Shown here one piece after another: positions 23,301 to 34,295 of a DNA stretch of 64,000 nucleotides. The position numbers and the translations under genes are program-made. This stretch comes from Nemertoderma westbladi. Lineage: Eukaryota > Xenacoelomorpha > Nemertodermatida > Nemertodermatidae. Position 1 is the stretch's first letter. Every line of letters begins with the position of its first letter. The stretch covers positions 40,395-104,394 of the forward strand of contig JAUCBJ010006371.1 in NCBI GenBank assembly GCA_032718475.1, read 5' to 3'. Below the pieces are notes generated by a model. It ran no database searches, had not been told where the DNA came from, and was given only the letters and a program-made list of their open reading frames with translations.

Positions 23301-26300
23301 CCTTTGTATGTTCCTCACGGTTGTCCCACTCGCACTCAACCCACCTTTGTATGTTCCTCACAGTTGTCCCACTCAAGCCACCTTTGTATGCCCCTCCCAG
23401 TTGTCCCACTCAACCTACCATTGTATATTCCTCACGGTTGTCCCACTCAACCCACCTTTGTATGTTCCTCACGGTTGTCCCACTCAACCCACCTTTGTAT
23501 GTTCCTCACGGTTGTCCCACTCAACCCACCTTTGTATGTTCCTCACGGTTGTCCCACTCGCACTCAACCCACCTTTGTATGTTCCTCACAGTTGTCCCAC
23601 TCAACCCACCTTTGTATGTTCCTCACGGTTGTCCCACTCAACCCACCCTCCCAGTTGTCCCACTCAACCCACCTTTGTATGTTCCTCACGGTTGTCCCAC
23701 TCAACCCACCTTTGTATGTTCCTCACGGTTGTCCCACTCGCACTCAACCCACCTTTGTATGTTCCTCACAGTTGTCCCACTCAAGCCACCTTTGTATGTC
23801 CCTCCCAGTTGTCCCACTCAACCTACCATTGTATATTCCTCACGGTTGTCCCACTCAACCCACCTTTGTATGTTCCTCACGGTTGTCCCACTCAACCCAC
23901 CTTTATATGTTACTCACGGTTGTCCCACTCAACCCACCTTTGTATGTCCCTCCCAGTTGTCCCACTCAACCCACCTTTGTATGTTCCTCACGGTTGTCCC
24001 ACTCAACCCACCTTTGTATGTTCCTCACGGTTGTCCCACTCAACCCACCTTTATATGTTACTCACGGTTGTCCCACTCAACCCACCTTTGTATGTCCCTC
24101 CCAGTTGTCCCACTCAACCCACCTTTGTATGTTCCTCACGGTTGTCCCACTCAACCCACCTTTGTATGTTCCTCACGGTTGTCCCACTCAACCCACCTTT
24201 GTATGTCCCTCCCAGTTGTCCCACTCAACCCACCTTTGTATGTTCCTCACGGTTGTCCCACTCAACCCACCTTTGTATGTTCCTCACGGTTGTCCCACTC
24301 AACCCACCTTTGTATGTCCCTCCCAGTTGTCCCACTCAACCCACCTTTGTATGTTCCTCACGGTTGTCCCACTCAACCCACCTTTATATGTTACTCACGG
24401 TTGTCCCACTCAACCCACCTTTGTATGTCCCGCCCAGTTGTCCCACTCAACCCACCTTTGTATGTCCCTCCCAGTTGCCCCACTCAACCCACCTTTGTAT
24501 GTTCCTCACGGTTGTCCCACTCAACTCACCTTTGTATGTCCTTCCCGGTTGTCCCACTCGCACTCAACCCACCTTTGTATGTCCCTCACCGTTGTCCCAC
24601 TCAACCCACCTTTGTGTGTCCCTCACCGTTGTCCCACTCAACCCACCTTTGTGTGTCCCTCACGGTTGTCCCACTCAACTCACCTTTGTATGTCCTTCCC
24701 GGTTGTCCCACTCGCACTCAACCCACCTTTGTATGTCCCTCACCGTTGTCCCACTCAACCCACCTTTGTGTGTCCCTTACCGTTGTCCCACTCAACCCAC
24801 CTTTGTATGTCCCTCCCGGGCTGCCAGGTGTAACCCCGTCATCCCGTTGTTATCCCGTTGCGATCCATTTATCCGCCGATCGAGCAGCGCGTTGACCACA
24901 TCCAGACTCCCCTGGATGGCCGCCACACCGAACACGAATCTCCCCTCGCCGTCCACCTTATCGTTGGCGGCACCGCGATCCAACAGGGTCGCCACCACGT
25001 CAGCGTGTCCCATCGACGCGGCGGCGAGTAACGAACTCCGTCCGTTGTTATCCGTTCGATTGATATCGGCTCCGCGGTTCAGTACCGACTCGACAACGGG
25101 GTTGAGTCCCTCGTAGGCGGCGAGTAGCAGCGGACTCATTCCGTCTGCGTCGACCTGATCGACAGCGGCGCCGCGGTCCAGGAGGGAGTCCACGATCCGG
25201 TGGTTCATAGCGTGGTGGCTGAGCGCCGCCACAGACAGGGCCGTGCGGCCGTCGGCGTCCGCGTGTCCCAGACGGGCGCCTGCATCCAGCAGCACCCCCA
25301 CCACCGCGGGACGGCCCATATAGGCTGCGGCTATGAGCGGGGTTCGACCCTCGGTGTCGCTGCTGTTAGCGTCCGCCCCCGCCGCTAGCAGCCGCTCAAC
25401 CGCGGTCACGTGACCCGCCCAGGCCGCCGCTCGCAACGCCGTACGTCCGTCGCGGTCCGCCGTATCTACCACAGCCCCGTTGCTCAGAAGCAACTCAATG
25501 ACGTCATCGTGACCCCCCCAGGCGGCGGCCCGTAACGCGGTCCACCCCTGATCGTCCTGTTTGTCCACGGCGATCCCGTTCGCGATGAGCAGCCCCGCGA
25601 TCTCGCCGTGCCCCCGATTGGCCGCCAGATGCAGCGGGTTGTCCCCGGCGGAGTCCGCCGTATCCACATTGGCTCCCCGCTGGAGGAGTAACTCAACGAC
25701 CTCCAGGTTACCCGCGAACGCCGCGTTGCACAGCAACGTGCGCCCGTTGTCGTCCATCTCGTTGACCATGGTGCCGCTGTCCAACCGCATCGCCATGGAG
25801 TTTATGGGATCCGGACACTCGGGTCCCGGGTTCGACCCCCCCTCAGCACCGGGGAGTTTCGCGCCGCACTGCAACAACATGCTGACAACCCTGTCGTCGT
25901 GGTAACGAGTTTGCAGACAGTCGGCGACAGGGCCGCCGGACCACAGCAACCACATGGGTATATGTAGGTCCCCGTCGAATGGGAAATCTATCTGTGATTC
26001 TAGCAAATCGTAACAGAGCGATTGGAGTTGTTTGTGTTCTAGAATGTCGATGCTAAGTGTGGCGTCGCCCCTCAGTGTGGCGTCCCCCCTCAGTGTGGCT
26101 GCCATCGCGAGCATGGCGTGGCCTTCCCGTTTGTGGCACAGATACTTGGGGGTGCAATGCTTCACGTCTAGCAGCCACTCCGCGAAACTATTGTGGAAGA
26201 TCTGTATGTTCCCATGGTGGGTTGTTTGTGTGACGAGTTTGAACACGGAGTCCATGAGTTTGTCGAAGTGTGGGCGGGTGAGTGAGGTGTTGCGAGACGA

Positions 26301-27329
26301 GACTGCTATGAACAGTAGGTCGGGGGAGACGGGAGACTGACAGGCGAGCAGCACGTTGAGTAAGGGCTGCACACGGGGAAAATGTTTCCTCGGGAAGATC
26401 CTGTTGCAGAGCCACAAGTAGAACCCGTTGAGAGTCCCGGGGATGTCCCTGATGTCTTGGAGACTAATAAACCGATCGCAGACCCCATCCAATACCTTCT
26501 CCAAGTAGAGAACACAGCCGTTACTCTTAATCAACAGTTGGTTTAACATTTCCGCGGTTTCTTTGCTCAACTGCCGTCTCAATGTCTCATCTTTATCCAA
26601 TCGCGTTAGAATGTATTGCTGAATGTCTTTGACAACGTTGGATTTACGCAGATCGTCGAGGGTGATTTTCCTGAAGCCGCTGAACAATCGGGAGATGTGT
26701 TTCGTGTGGCGTCGGGATGTGCACACTAGGAGTAGCCACGGTGGCAGTAGGTTGTAGTGGGTGGCTAAGAGTTCGGCGATGCTACGACTTTGATTGGTTT
26801 GTTGCACGGAACCAGATGAGTTGGATCCCAAGGGTTGGTTCCCCAGGGTACACTCATCAACCCCGTCTATAAGAAGGAAGCAGTTTCGCGTGGGCGGGTT
26901 TAGAGTGAGCAATGGAAGTAGGACGCCGGATCTAAAAGCCTCGTCCACGTTTTTAGCGCATTCGGTGGGTTCTAGAAGGGCTTTAATACTGGGTTCAGAT
27001 ATTTTACCTGAGTACCCGTGAATTATAGGGGATTTACACAGGGAAGCCACTAAATACTGTATGAAACCGACCACCGACAACGTTTCGCGCTCTTGGCTGT
27101 GGCAGAACCAAGCGGCCAATAGACGTCGACTCAGCGCCCTCTGGCGGCTGTAGTTGGAAGTAGGTGTCGCGATCTCGGAACACAGGGCGGTCTTCCCGCT
27201 TCCGGGGCCACCCATTATCACGGTGCCGCTACTGCGACAGGAAGGTCGGCTTTCTACGACGTGGAGGATTTTCTGGAACACCCATTCTCGGCAAAAAAAC
27301 CGTTTGCCTTGCAGAGAGCAGGAAGACAT
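15093..27329 (-). CDS. ANKRD50 orthologue (STAND NTPase plus ankyrin repeats)
   Basis: Exon 1 (27329-24801) and exon 2 (17336-15093) join in phase 0 across AAG|GTGGGT and TTCAG|GTATGT. The product is 1590 residues, somewhat longer than the vertebrate protein (about 1430). The junction falls inside an ankyrin repeat (EGHTK joined to VCQTIIDAGANVD), which confirms the splice. ANKRD50 acts with SNX27-retromer in endosome-to-surface recycling of membrane proteins. Recognition rests on the N-terminal LQGKRFFCREWVF, the P-loop NTPase, DVKHCTPKYLC before the repeats, and the conserved C-terminus KKETAL. An in-frame TAA sits directly before the ATG, supporting this start, although an upstream 5' UTR exon is possible. 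The 7464-bp intron contains two tandem arrays, one of which overlaps the donor. TANC proteins share the architecture but lack these signature segments. Confidence 0.92.
17718..17991. repeat. 30-bp minisatellite in the ANKRD50 intron
   Basis: Nine nearly identical copies of a 30-bp unit (GATGTGTGTATGTTGATATG plus GTGCCGATAT), 380 bp upstream of the exon 2 acceptor. It contains no obvious copy of the acceptor. Confidence 0.95.
17992..19861 (-). other. ANKRD50 intron, unique part
   Basis: AT-rich intron sequence with two long poly-G runs (19147-19167 and 19836-19860), the second touching the end of the large array. No exon or RNA gene seen. Confidence 0.65.
19862..24820 (-). repeat. 37-bp minisatellite carrying the ANKRD50 exon 1 donor site
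   Basis: About 130 units (estimated from length). On the gene strand each contains GGGACATACAAAG|GTGGGTT then GAGTGGGACAAC. The last unit is the real end of exon 1: the final 13-19 coding bases and the first intron bases equal the repeat unit. Some copies have GTGAGT after AAAG (near 20458, 21107, 21411, 24523, 24693), a better donor than the real one. Distal copies (19862-20700) are more varied and often carry an extra CCCCGGTTGT block. The period is 1 mod 3 and the + strand has no stops, so it is open over kilobases in all three frames. Confidence 0.95.
24801..27329 (-). CDS. ANKRD50 exon 1: NTPase domain and first ankyrin repeats
   Basis: 843 codons. Walker A GGPGSGKT is at residues 40-47 and Walker B FLLIDGVDE at 151-159, the arrangement of STAND-class NTPases. 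A helical region follows, then about ten ankyrin repeats from about residue 523, with consensus pieces such as GRTALRAAAWAGH and NNGRSSLLAAASMGH. Near 26055-26105 a short coding duplication gives ATLRGDATLRGDATL. The last codons (REGHTK) are also the exonic part of the minisatellite unit that follows. Confidence 0.92.
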
Positions 27330-28634
27330 TTACAAATGGCGGCAAGCAATTTTCAGGCGATATAGATTGTCATTCAAAACAATTAAAAGTTAACGCTGTC
27401 TTTCGTTTATGAACTAGGTATATGCTGCTGTAGTTGTTGTAGATAATGCAATTCATCACAAACAGACAAATCATAACCAATTCGCATTATATCAATTGAA
27501 TATTAGTTGTTACATACAACACAATTAGAAACAAATGTACAATACATTTTCTAACTGATTGACAGCAAATTAAGACTTTCAACAGACTTGATGGTCATTT
27601 GAGAAAAAATTACAGTAGCTAAAATGACTACCGGTAGTGTAGGCCTACCGTTACCGCTTACCGGTAGTACCGGTACAAACTGAAACAAAGTAATCGTAGC
27701 AGCTACCGGTATAGCGGTCCAAAGTATCGGCAGCGGAAAGTAAGTGAAGAACGGCAACTAAATTGATGTATTAGGAATATTTAATAGGAAATATTGTTAC
27801 AGCTACACCAGTACACGTACTCGCTGTAGTACAAATGATTAAACGTACAACTAGTAATTCCCACTCAGTTGGAAATTATCTTGGATCGATCGGTGCTGAT
27901 GTATCTAATATGCCGTTGAGCTTTGATGGGTGCTGTTTTGATATATAATATTCAAATTAATTTGAATAGGGCCGATAGGGTGAATCTGCCCAATTCGAAA
28001 ACAATCAAACCTTTTTTGGAATTTGATTCTTACTATGAAAATTTACAACCTCTCTACTCTCAGTCGATTAAAGGTAAAAGCGTTTTTGGACCTATTAAAT
28101 CCAGAATAAATACTACAAAGGAGTATATTGGCCAATTATAAAATAATATTAAAAGAAACAATAATTCAATAGATTTGACTGATACAGTTCAAATTAAATA
28201 AAAGCAATAGCTGTAATTGTTAGAAACTAATACGAATATTTACAGTCTGACAGTTATAGTAGCCAGCGAAACGCTAAAGTCAAGTCTAATGTTTGCAAAG
28301 ATCTGAAACACCGCAGTGATTTACGATATCATGATAACACACAAGCCCACGCATTGCGTAAAATGTAAAGTAGTTAGTTATCTAGTGTGGTAGAATGTCA
28401 ATAATGCTGACTACCAGAATATATAAATGCAATAGGATGATGGCGACGGTGAGTTTCCAAGAAATATACTATATATATGATGGACTCTGTGTCTGCAAGA
28501 AATATCCTAATATACTATGCTACACTGCCAATGTCTGCTAGTATTTTGTTATGGTTTATGTATTTTTTAGCTCTAAATTATTGAAGCGGCGAGTTTGAAA
28601 AGACCTAAATCTGTAAATGGTGTGTAAACGCTAT

Positions 28635-28821
28635 GCCGACAACCGACAGCCGACAACCAACGCCGACAACCATTATTAAAGCTAATTTATGTTATTTATT
28701 AATTATGGAAAGGAACAGGTTACAGTGGAAGGTTATTCTAACCAAAACAATAAACGAGAGTGACGAACTCCCGTTACATTTTCATATTTTCCGTTGTCTG
28801 CAGTGGTTGTCGGTTGTCGGC
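28635..28821. mobile_element. Candidate 187-bp MITE
   Basis: Perfect 14-bp terminal inverted repeats GCCGACAACCGACA / TGTCGGTTGTCGGC bound the element. The left end carries extra tandem CCGACAACC motifs. No clear target duplication. An inner stretch (CCAAAACAATAAACGA) recurs near 29010. Confidence 0.45.
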
Positions 28822-28949
28822 TTAAATGGTAAATTTGCAAGTAAATTTTTTCTTTACCTATGTAGTTTTTAAAGCTCTACCCGCCAGTGAGAACGGCCCG
28901 TGTGAAGAATACCAGACTTTCTGCCGTTATATTTCACTTTGCAGTTTAC

Positions 28950-29172
28950 CCCATGTGAAGAATACCAGGTTTTCACTAAAACCACAGGTTACAGAAGGGC
29001 TGAATTTAACCAAAACAATAAACGAATTAGTATACGTACAGGTTATAAGACATAAATAAGCGCTATAAAACACTTAATAAATATAAATTAAAAAAAAAAT
29101 AAAAAATCTTCATATATAAAATTCCAATAAAAAGTCGACCGAAAAGTGAAATCCTGGTATTCTTCACGTGGG
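28950..29172. mobile_element. Candidate 223-bp foldback element
   Basis: A 27-bp segment beginning CCCATGTGAAGAATACCAGG returns in inverted form at 29146-29172 with about three mismatches. A third, direct partial copy lies just upstream (about 28903). Non-coding. Confidence 0.5.
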
Positions 29173-29916
29173 CAGATTTTTAAGTAAATAATAAGTTTTT
29201 TCGTTTTCCTGAACAATTGTTTTTTGCAGATAGGCCCTTTTCGAACTAGTCGCTTCAATTGTCATACTTCTAATTTTGTCCCTAATGTGAAGGTTAATTA
29301 CAATACATTATCGTCTACACATTAGCATAAGTAAAAAAAACCTACAAACTATAGCCTACAAAATACGAAACCAAACAACATGAGCAAACAGAAATACATA
29401 CTGTTATATAAAGATATTATATAATTATTATATGCGAATAAATTATACTGTAACTTCAACATCGTTTATAGAGGCTTGTTATAGACAAACATGTGGTGTT
29501 TGAATATTTCCAAGCAAATTGTATAGCTAATAAACTTTGACCTTTCGTGCCCTATTAAAGGCAACAACATGAAACATGTGTGCAGGGCTACAGGAATGGA
29601 ATGAATGATGAATTATTGGTTTTGAATTAGGTAGGCCTATCTAAGTTTAGAAGTTCGGTAGAATTAGGATTGATTATATTATTTTAGTAGTTAGGATAAC
29701 TTTGAAATAACCACCATACAACCAGCGGAGACAATGTTTTTACAATAAAAATGACTACTTACAGTACAGTATATATTATTATGGAGTACACTGCCATTAA
29801 ACAGAACGTTTTCAGATTGAAATCTACGTCTGGGAAGCCTACGAATTCTTCACATATCACATGGGCGTGTCATTGCCCCATTGCGAATTATTATGAAACG
29901 AATAAATATCATAATA

Positions 29917-30178
29917 AACAAGCGCAAAATCGCCCAATGGTCCGCGTCTACTAACGCATTAACTGTCTCCTTGAATGGCTTACAGTACTACCAATCTTAC
30001 TAACAAAAAAATCACCGGAAATTGGGATTGAACTCGATACCTAGAGATTCCAAGTCCAACGCTCTACCAACTTCGCCACTGCGTCGTATGAAGCCTTATA
30101 AAAAACCTAACTGGAAAATTAACAACAACACCAACAACAACAACAACAACGTTGTGAATACTAGGACCTACACGGACG
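29917..30178 (-). mobile_element. tRNA-derived SINE, family B, copy 1
   Basis: Read on the - strand: box A-like GTGGCGAAGTTGGTAGAGCG and box B-like CGAGTTCAATCC, then about 120 bp ending in a shared GCGCTTGTT. An (AAC)n tract lies on the head side. Copy 2 at 32849-33102 aligns along the whole length. Confidence 0.75.
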
Positions 30179-32848
30179 AAAAAAAACGGCTAAATGGTAA
30201 TCAATGGTAAAATCGCAAAAGACAATTACAATCCGCGTAAAATATAAATAAAAAAAATATCCACTCTTCATGTAAATTTCGTTTACACAAGTAAGCTAGT
30301 TAATAGAAGCGAAAATAAATCAATAATGTTAACATTTTCCCACTATGTCTGACTAAACACTAACCGTACCGGTACCTCCCTCCTGGCTTGGCTTAGTCAT
30401 TAAGTAATGAATTCAAGATTAACCACCCACTATCATCACACAGCAGGGAAAATCACACAACTGTCAGACACCTCGGAGTGCAAATCCTAGTCCAAATTTA
30501 TAAAGCTTACTTCTGCCTACCGCACACCTACTTAGATAACAGGCCAGACTGACTCTATAAATGGGAAACACTAGCTTTATTAGTACCGGTATTACCGGCC
30601 GCCAGTATAAATTATTTTTATGAATCGGGGTAGCTGGAAGCGTGGCTGGTAGGCTGCTTCTACACTGGCAGTTTGATTCCGGCTCAGCCCAGTGGTGGAA
30701 GCAGGACGCAGGAGCAGGCATCCTTGAGCTATGCAGGCGGGGAGATAAACTTTATTGGGAGTGATGGGAATAGGCAGCTGGGAATGGAGATCTTGTAGGA
30801 CACCTAGCGCCCATAACGCGTGTTGAATATTAGTTTTCGGAAGTTTTTGTCTTTATTACTGTATTACTATTATTAATGAATTATTTATAATTAATGATAA
30901 GATATAAAGATTATATTTTATTTTTAATTGCTTACACAGTACTGAGTTAGAGTTACGTTATGTATTTTATTTTAGTGTGTTATTATTATTACATAACAAT
31001 TAACAATCCATCACATACAAAGCCATATTTTAATATATAAGATAACATCGTCAATATATGGAATTCTATACAATATATAAAAGTATAAATATAAAATTCA
31101 AGTCTCATAATAAAGTTATTTAAATGGAAAGAATGATGGATGTGGTTGCTATGGCTACAGGTACATTAAAAATTAAAATACACAGTTGAGAAAACACAAC
31201 ACTCATCTAGATTGGAGTTGTGATTATGAACGAGAACACACAAAAGCAAACCTAGTTATTTTTAACTAATATATCATGATGCAGATGACTTAAAAATTTC
31301 AAATTCTAATTTATGCCGGTTGCCATGGAAACATACAAATTAAATGAAAACCTTGTATTTAACATATATTTTTCCAAATGTAGTACATATAAGTAAATCA
31401 TTTTCTGGAAATCTCCACCGTCACAGTTAAGGGGTTATAAATGTCATATTAAGTTCTGGTTGCCTTGGAAACGTGTACTTGATGCCACCATGTCTGATTT
31501 CCAAGTGGCTAGCAGTTTTTTCTTCCACAGTGACCCCAAAGGAACGTTTGTACCAAATTTCATGCTTGTATCACAATTTGAATGATTCTGCCTAAAACAC
31601 CACATTATTCTGCCCTTCTACTGTTTTAAATTAAATTTACAATAATAACAAAACTAACATGATTTATGCCGTTCACTCTAAATTTCTTGCGAATAGCATA
31701 ATACAAATTATATTTAGGTGGCGTGATAGTAAATACTAGTGATTGTTTAAAGTGGGCAGTAATGAGCACTATATTTTTTGCTATTCCATATACCCATGCT
31801 TCACTGTACTTTTTAGATACTGAAACGGAATTAAGTACAAGCCAGAACATTCAAAGAATTTATTACTATTTTTCAACATGTTTACTAAATTATACCTACT
31901 TATACTTACACTTACTTATACTACTTATACTTATACTTATACTACTTATACTTACACTTACTTATACTACTTATACTTATACTTACTGTACTGAAATATT
32001 CACTGAAAATGGCTCCATCACAAATATAAGTAAAAGTGAGCAAGTTTGAAACTAACAGTTATGTCGGATGAGGACAACTAGGCCCTACTATTTATATAAA
32101 AACTTCATGATTTCTCCCAACTTATTCCCAACTGTTAAATAATTGATTAGCTGGCAAAGATTGTTGATCTGAAAACGCCGAATTCAGAGGAAATACAGTA
32201 GACAGTCACACTCGTCCTGCTATCTAACTTCTTGCAAAGATAACAATCTGCCACCAGTGCAGTGTTCCTACGCCAATGCCAAGGCTACATCGACAATTAT
32301 TTCGCACAAACTGCAGTAGTCGTCTATTATTTTATTAATGGATTCCTAAATGTGTAGCCTACAGAAGCTAACAGAATAGTTTGCATTGAATTGGTTGGTG
32401 GATAGGTTGATAACTGAGTTAGTTTGACGGGTAGGAGGTAAATTTGATCTCTTTAGGTCTGCAACTTATTATATGAGAAAAAAATATACACGTACGAAGT
32501 TGTTAGATATTGAGCTGACTGAACCCAAAATACTTAAAACAATTACAGTACATAGTAACATACTGCACGAGATTCAGAAACGACGCAGCTCAGAGGGGGT
32601 ATTTAACTGTCGGTGAAAGGGAATAGACCAATTAGGGCATTAATGTCAAAGGATAATTTCTTAAATTATTTGTTTCTTTTATTATCAACTGTGTTTATGA
32701 GCGATAATTTTTGGAGCCTTGCCTTGCGGATACAATAATAAGATAATTTTCCTGGTAGGGGCCTACTGACAACAGAGATCGATAACACTGTGGCAAAACA
32801 GTTGAATGTATTGTATATGTATAATAAGCGCTAAAGAATCCGTTTCAT
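30179..32848. other. Intergenic
   Basis: AT-rich, with an (ACTTAT)n-like microsatellite at about 31890-31990. TTTGTACCAAATTTCATGC at about 31547 resembles widespread repeat-family sequence. No gene or RNA supported. Confidence 0.55.
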
Positions 32849-33102
32849 AACAAGCGCGAAATCGCGCCAAGGTCCGCGTCTACTAACGCATGAACTGTCT
32901 CCTTGAATGGCTTACTCCCAATCTTACAACAAAAAACTTTCATCGGAATGGGGGATTGAACTCGGTACCTAGAAATTCCAAGTCCCACGCTCTGCCAACT
33001 GAGCCACTGGGGCCGCATTCAATCCTTAATACCAAAACCTAACGAGAAATTAACAACAACAACAACAACGGAGTGAATACTAGAGGTATCGCTACGCGGA
33101 CC
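32849..33102 (-). mobile_element. tRNA-derived SINE, family B, copy 2
   Basis: Head on the - strand with CAGTGGCTCAGTTGGCAGAG (box A) and CGAGTTCAATCCC (box B). The body matches copy 1, including CGCGGACC near the distal end. The (AAC)n tract is at 33050-33070. Confidence 0.78.
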
Positions 33103-34295
33103 TAAAAACCCCAATATAAATTATAAATGCGGGTATTGTGAGAGGATATTAAAATAATGGTTCTATATGTAGATATCAATCAGTACTGAGTAAACTCAGT
33201 ACTGAGTTTATTGTAATAAGGAATTCAGTCAGCAAAGAATCACAGACAGTTACGGGGGGGGGGGGGGGCGACTTCACGCAAATCCAATCTCGGCTAATTA
33301 ATATTTCGTTTCAATGTTAAATGGTAAAGGGACAACTGCATATAGACATATATATATCTTCTTCTTCCGAGCACTTAACTTAATTCAAACATGGGTGGTG
33401 GTTGGTATTTTGTTATATATGTCAGACCGATAGAGCAGATTGCACTGTGCATTATTTCATTATTTGAATTGTATACTTCAATTTCGATAAATTTGAAATC
33501 GTTCTATAGTTTGTCATAGCTATTTTTTGTTGTGATATATTATTCTTAGGCTAATTACTGTTTGTTAAACAATTTTAGCGTTAGCCGAACTTCTTTTAAT
33601 TGAAGGCATTTAACAAGTTGGTGATGACAAAGTTTTGAGTGGGCATAATATGTTTCAAATGAACTAGTTCAGCAACGTTGTTGAGAAATATACTCTTTTA
33701 ATTTCACTTAAAGTATTCTTAGTTAGGGAGGGTGCATTACTAAATCAGGGGTGGCATCAGAAATGTAAACTGGAAGTCTACAGTATCGAAGACATTCCCG
33801 GTGGGTAAGTTACGGTTATTATATAAAAATAAACCATTGGAAACATCTATAGAAAATTAGAAGCCGAGTGAGTATGAGGTACTATATTTTATATGCTTGC
33901 GAGGTGTAAAGTAGCTCTTTTAAAATTTTGTTTTTATGCCTAAATGGTCGGATAATATTGCGTCCGAAAATAATGTTACAAGTAGAATTAAGCACACCAA
34001 ATAAAATTGTTATTATTATCATCCGCGATTAATATATCAGCGCCTCATTGATCATGGAATAAGATTACAATGGCGGTAACGCCACAAAGTAGTTTATCAA
34101 TCAAATAACAAGAGCAAACAATACTAAACTCACCTTAATAAACTTAATTATTACAATAGTACTATGTAATAATAAACGAGAGCCCTAAAACCAGGTAGGT
34201 ACTACTGTATTAGTCTATGGCCGACAATAACCATTCACATTTATTATGATTGGGCGCTAATTAAAACTACATTAAACACATCCCTCCTTTCTCAG
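33103..34295. other. Intergenic and astacin 3' flank
   Basis: AT-rich with a 15-bp poly-G run (33254-33268). AATAAA on the - strand at 34245-34240, 51 bp after the astacin stop, is a likely poly(A) signal. Confidence 0.55.

Larger units (their letters stand above)
27330..29916. other. Intergenic, 5' flank of ANKRD50
   Basis: AT-rich, with a cluster of short ACCGGT palindromic motifs at about 27625-27720 that may mark the promoter side. Two small inverted-repeat elements are listed separately. No gene supported. Confidence 0.55.

Noticed and set aside
20422-25116. 1564-codon + strand ORF (and two others over 1200 codons in the other frames)
   Set aside because: All three frames are open because the 37-bp repeat has no stop in this direction; the right end is antisense to ANKRD50 exon 1. 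The peptide is only the repeat translated.
24801-27329. Prokaryotic-style STAND defence gene
   Set aside because: P-loop plus ankyrin repeats suits it superficially, but ANKRD50-specific segments and splicing identify an animal gene.
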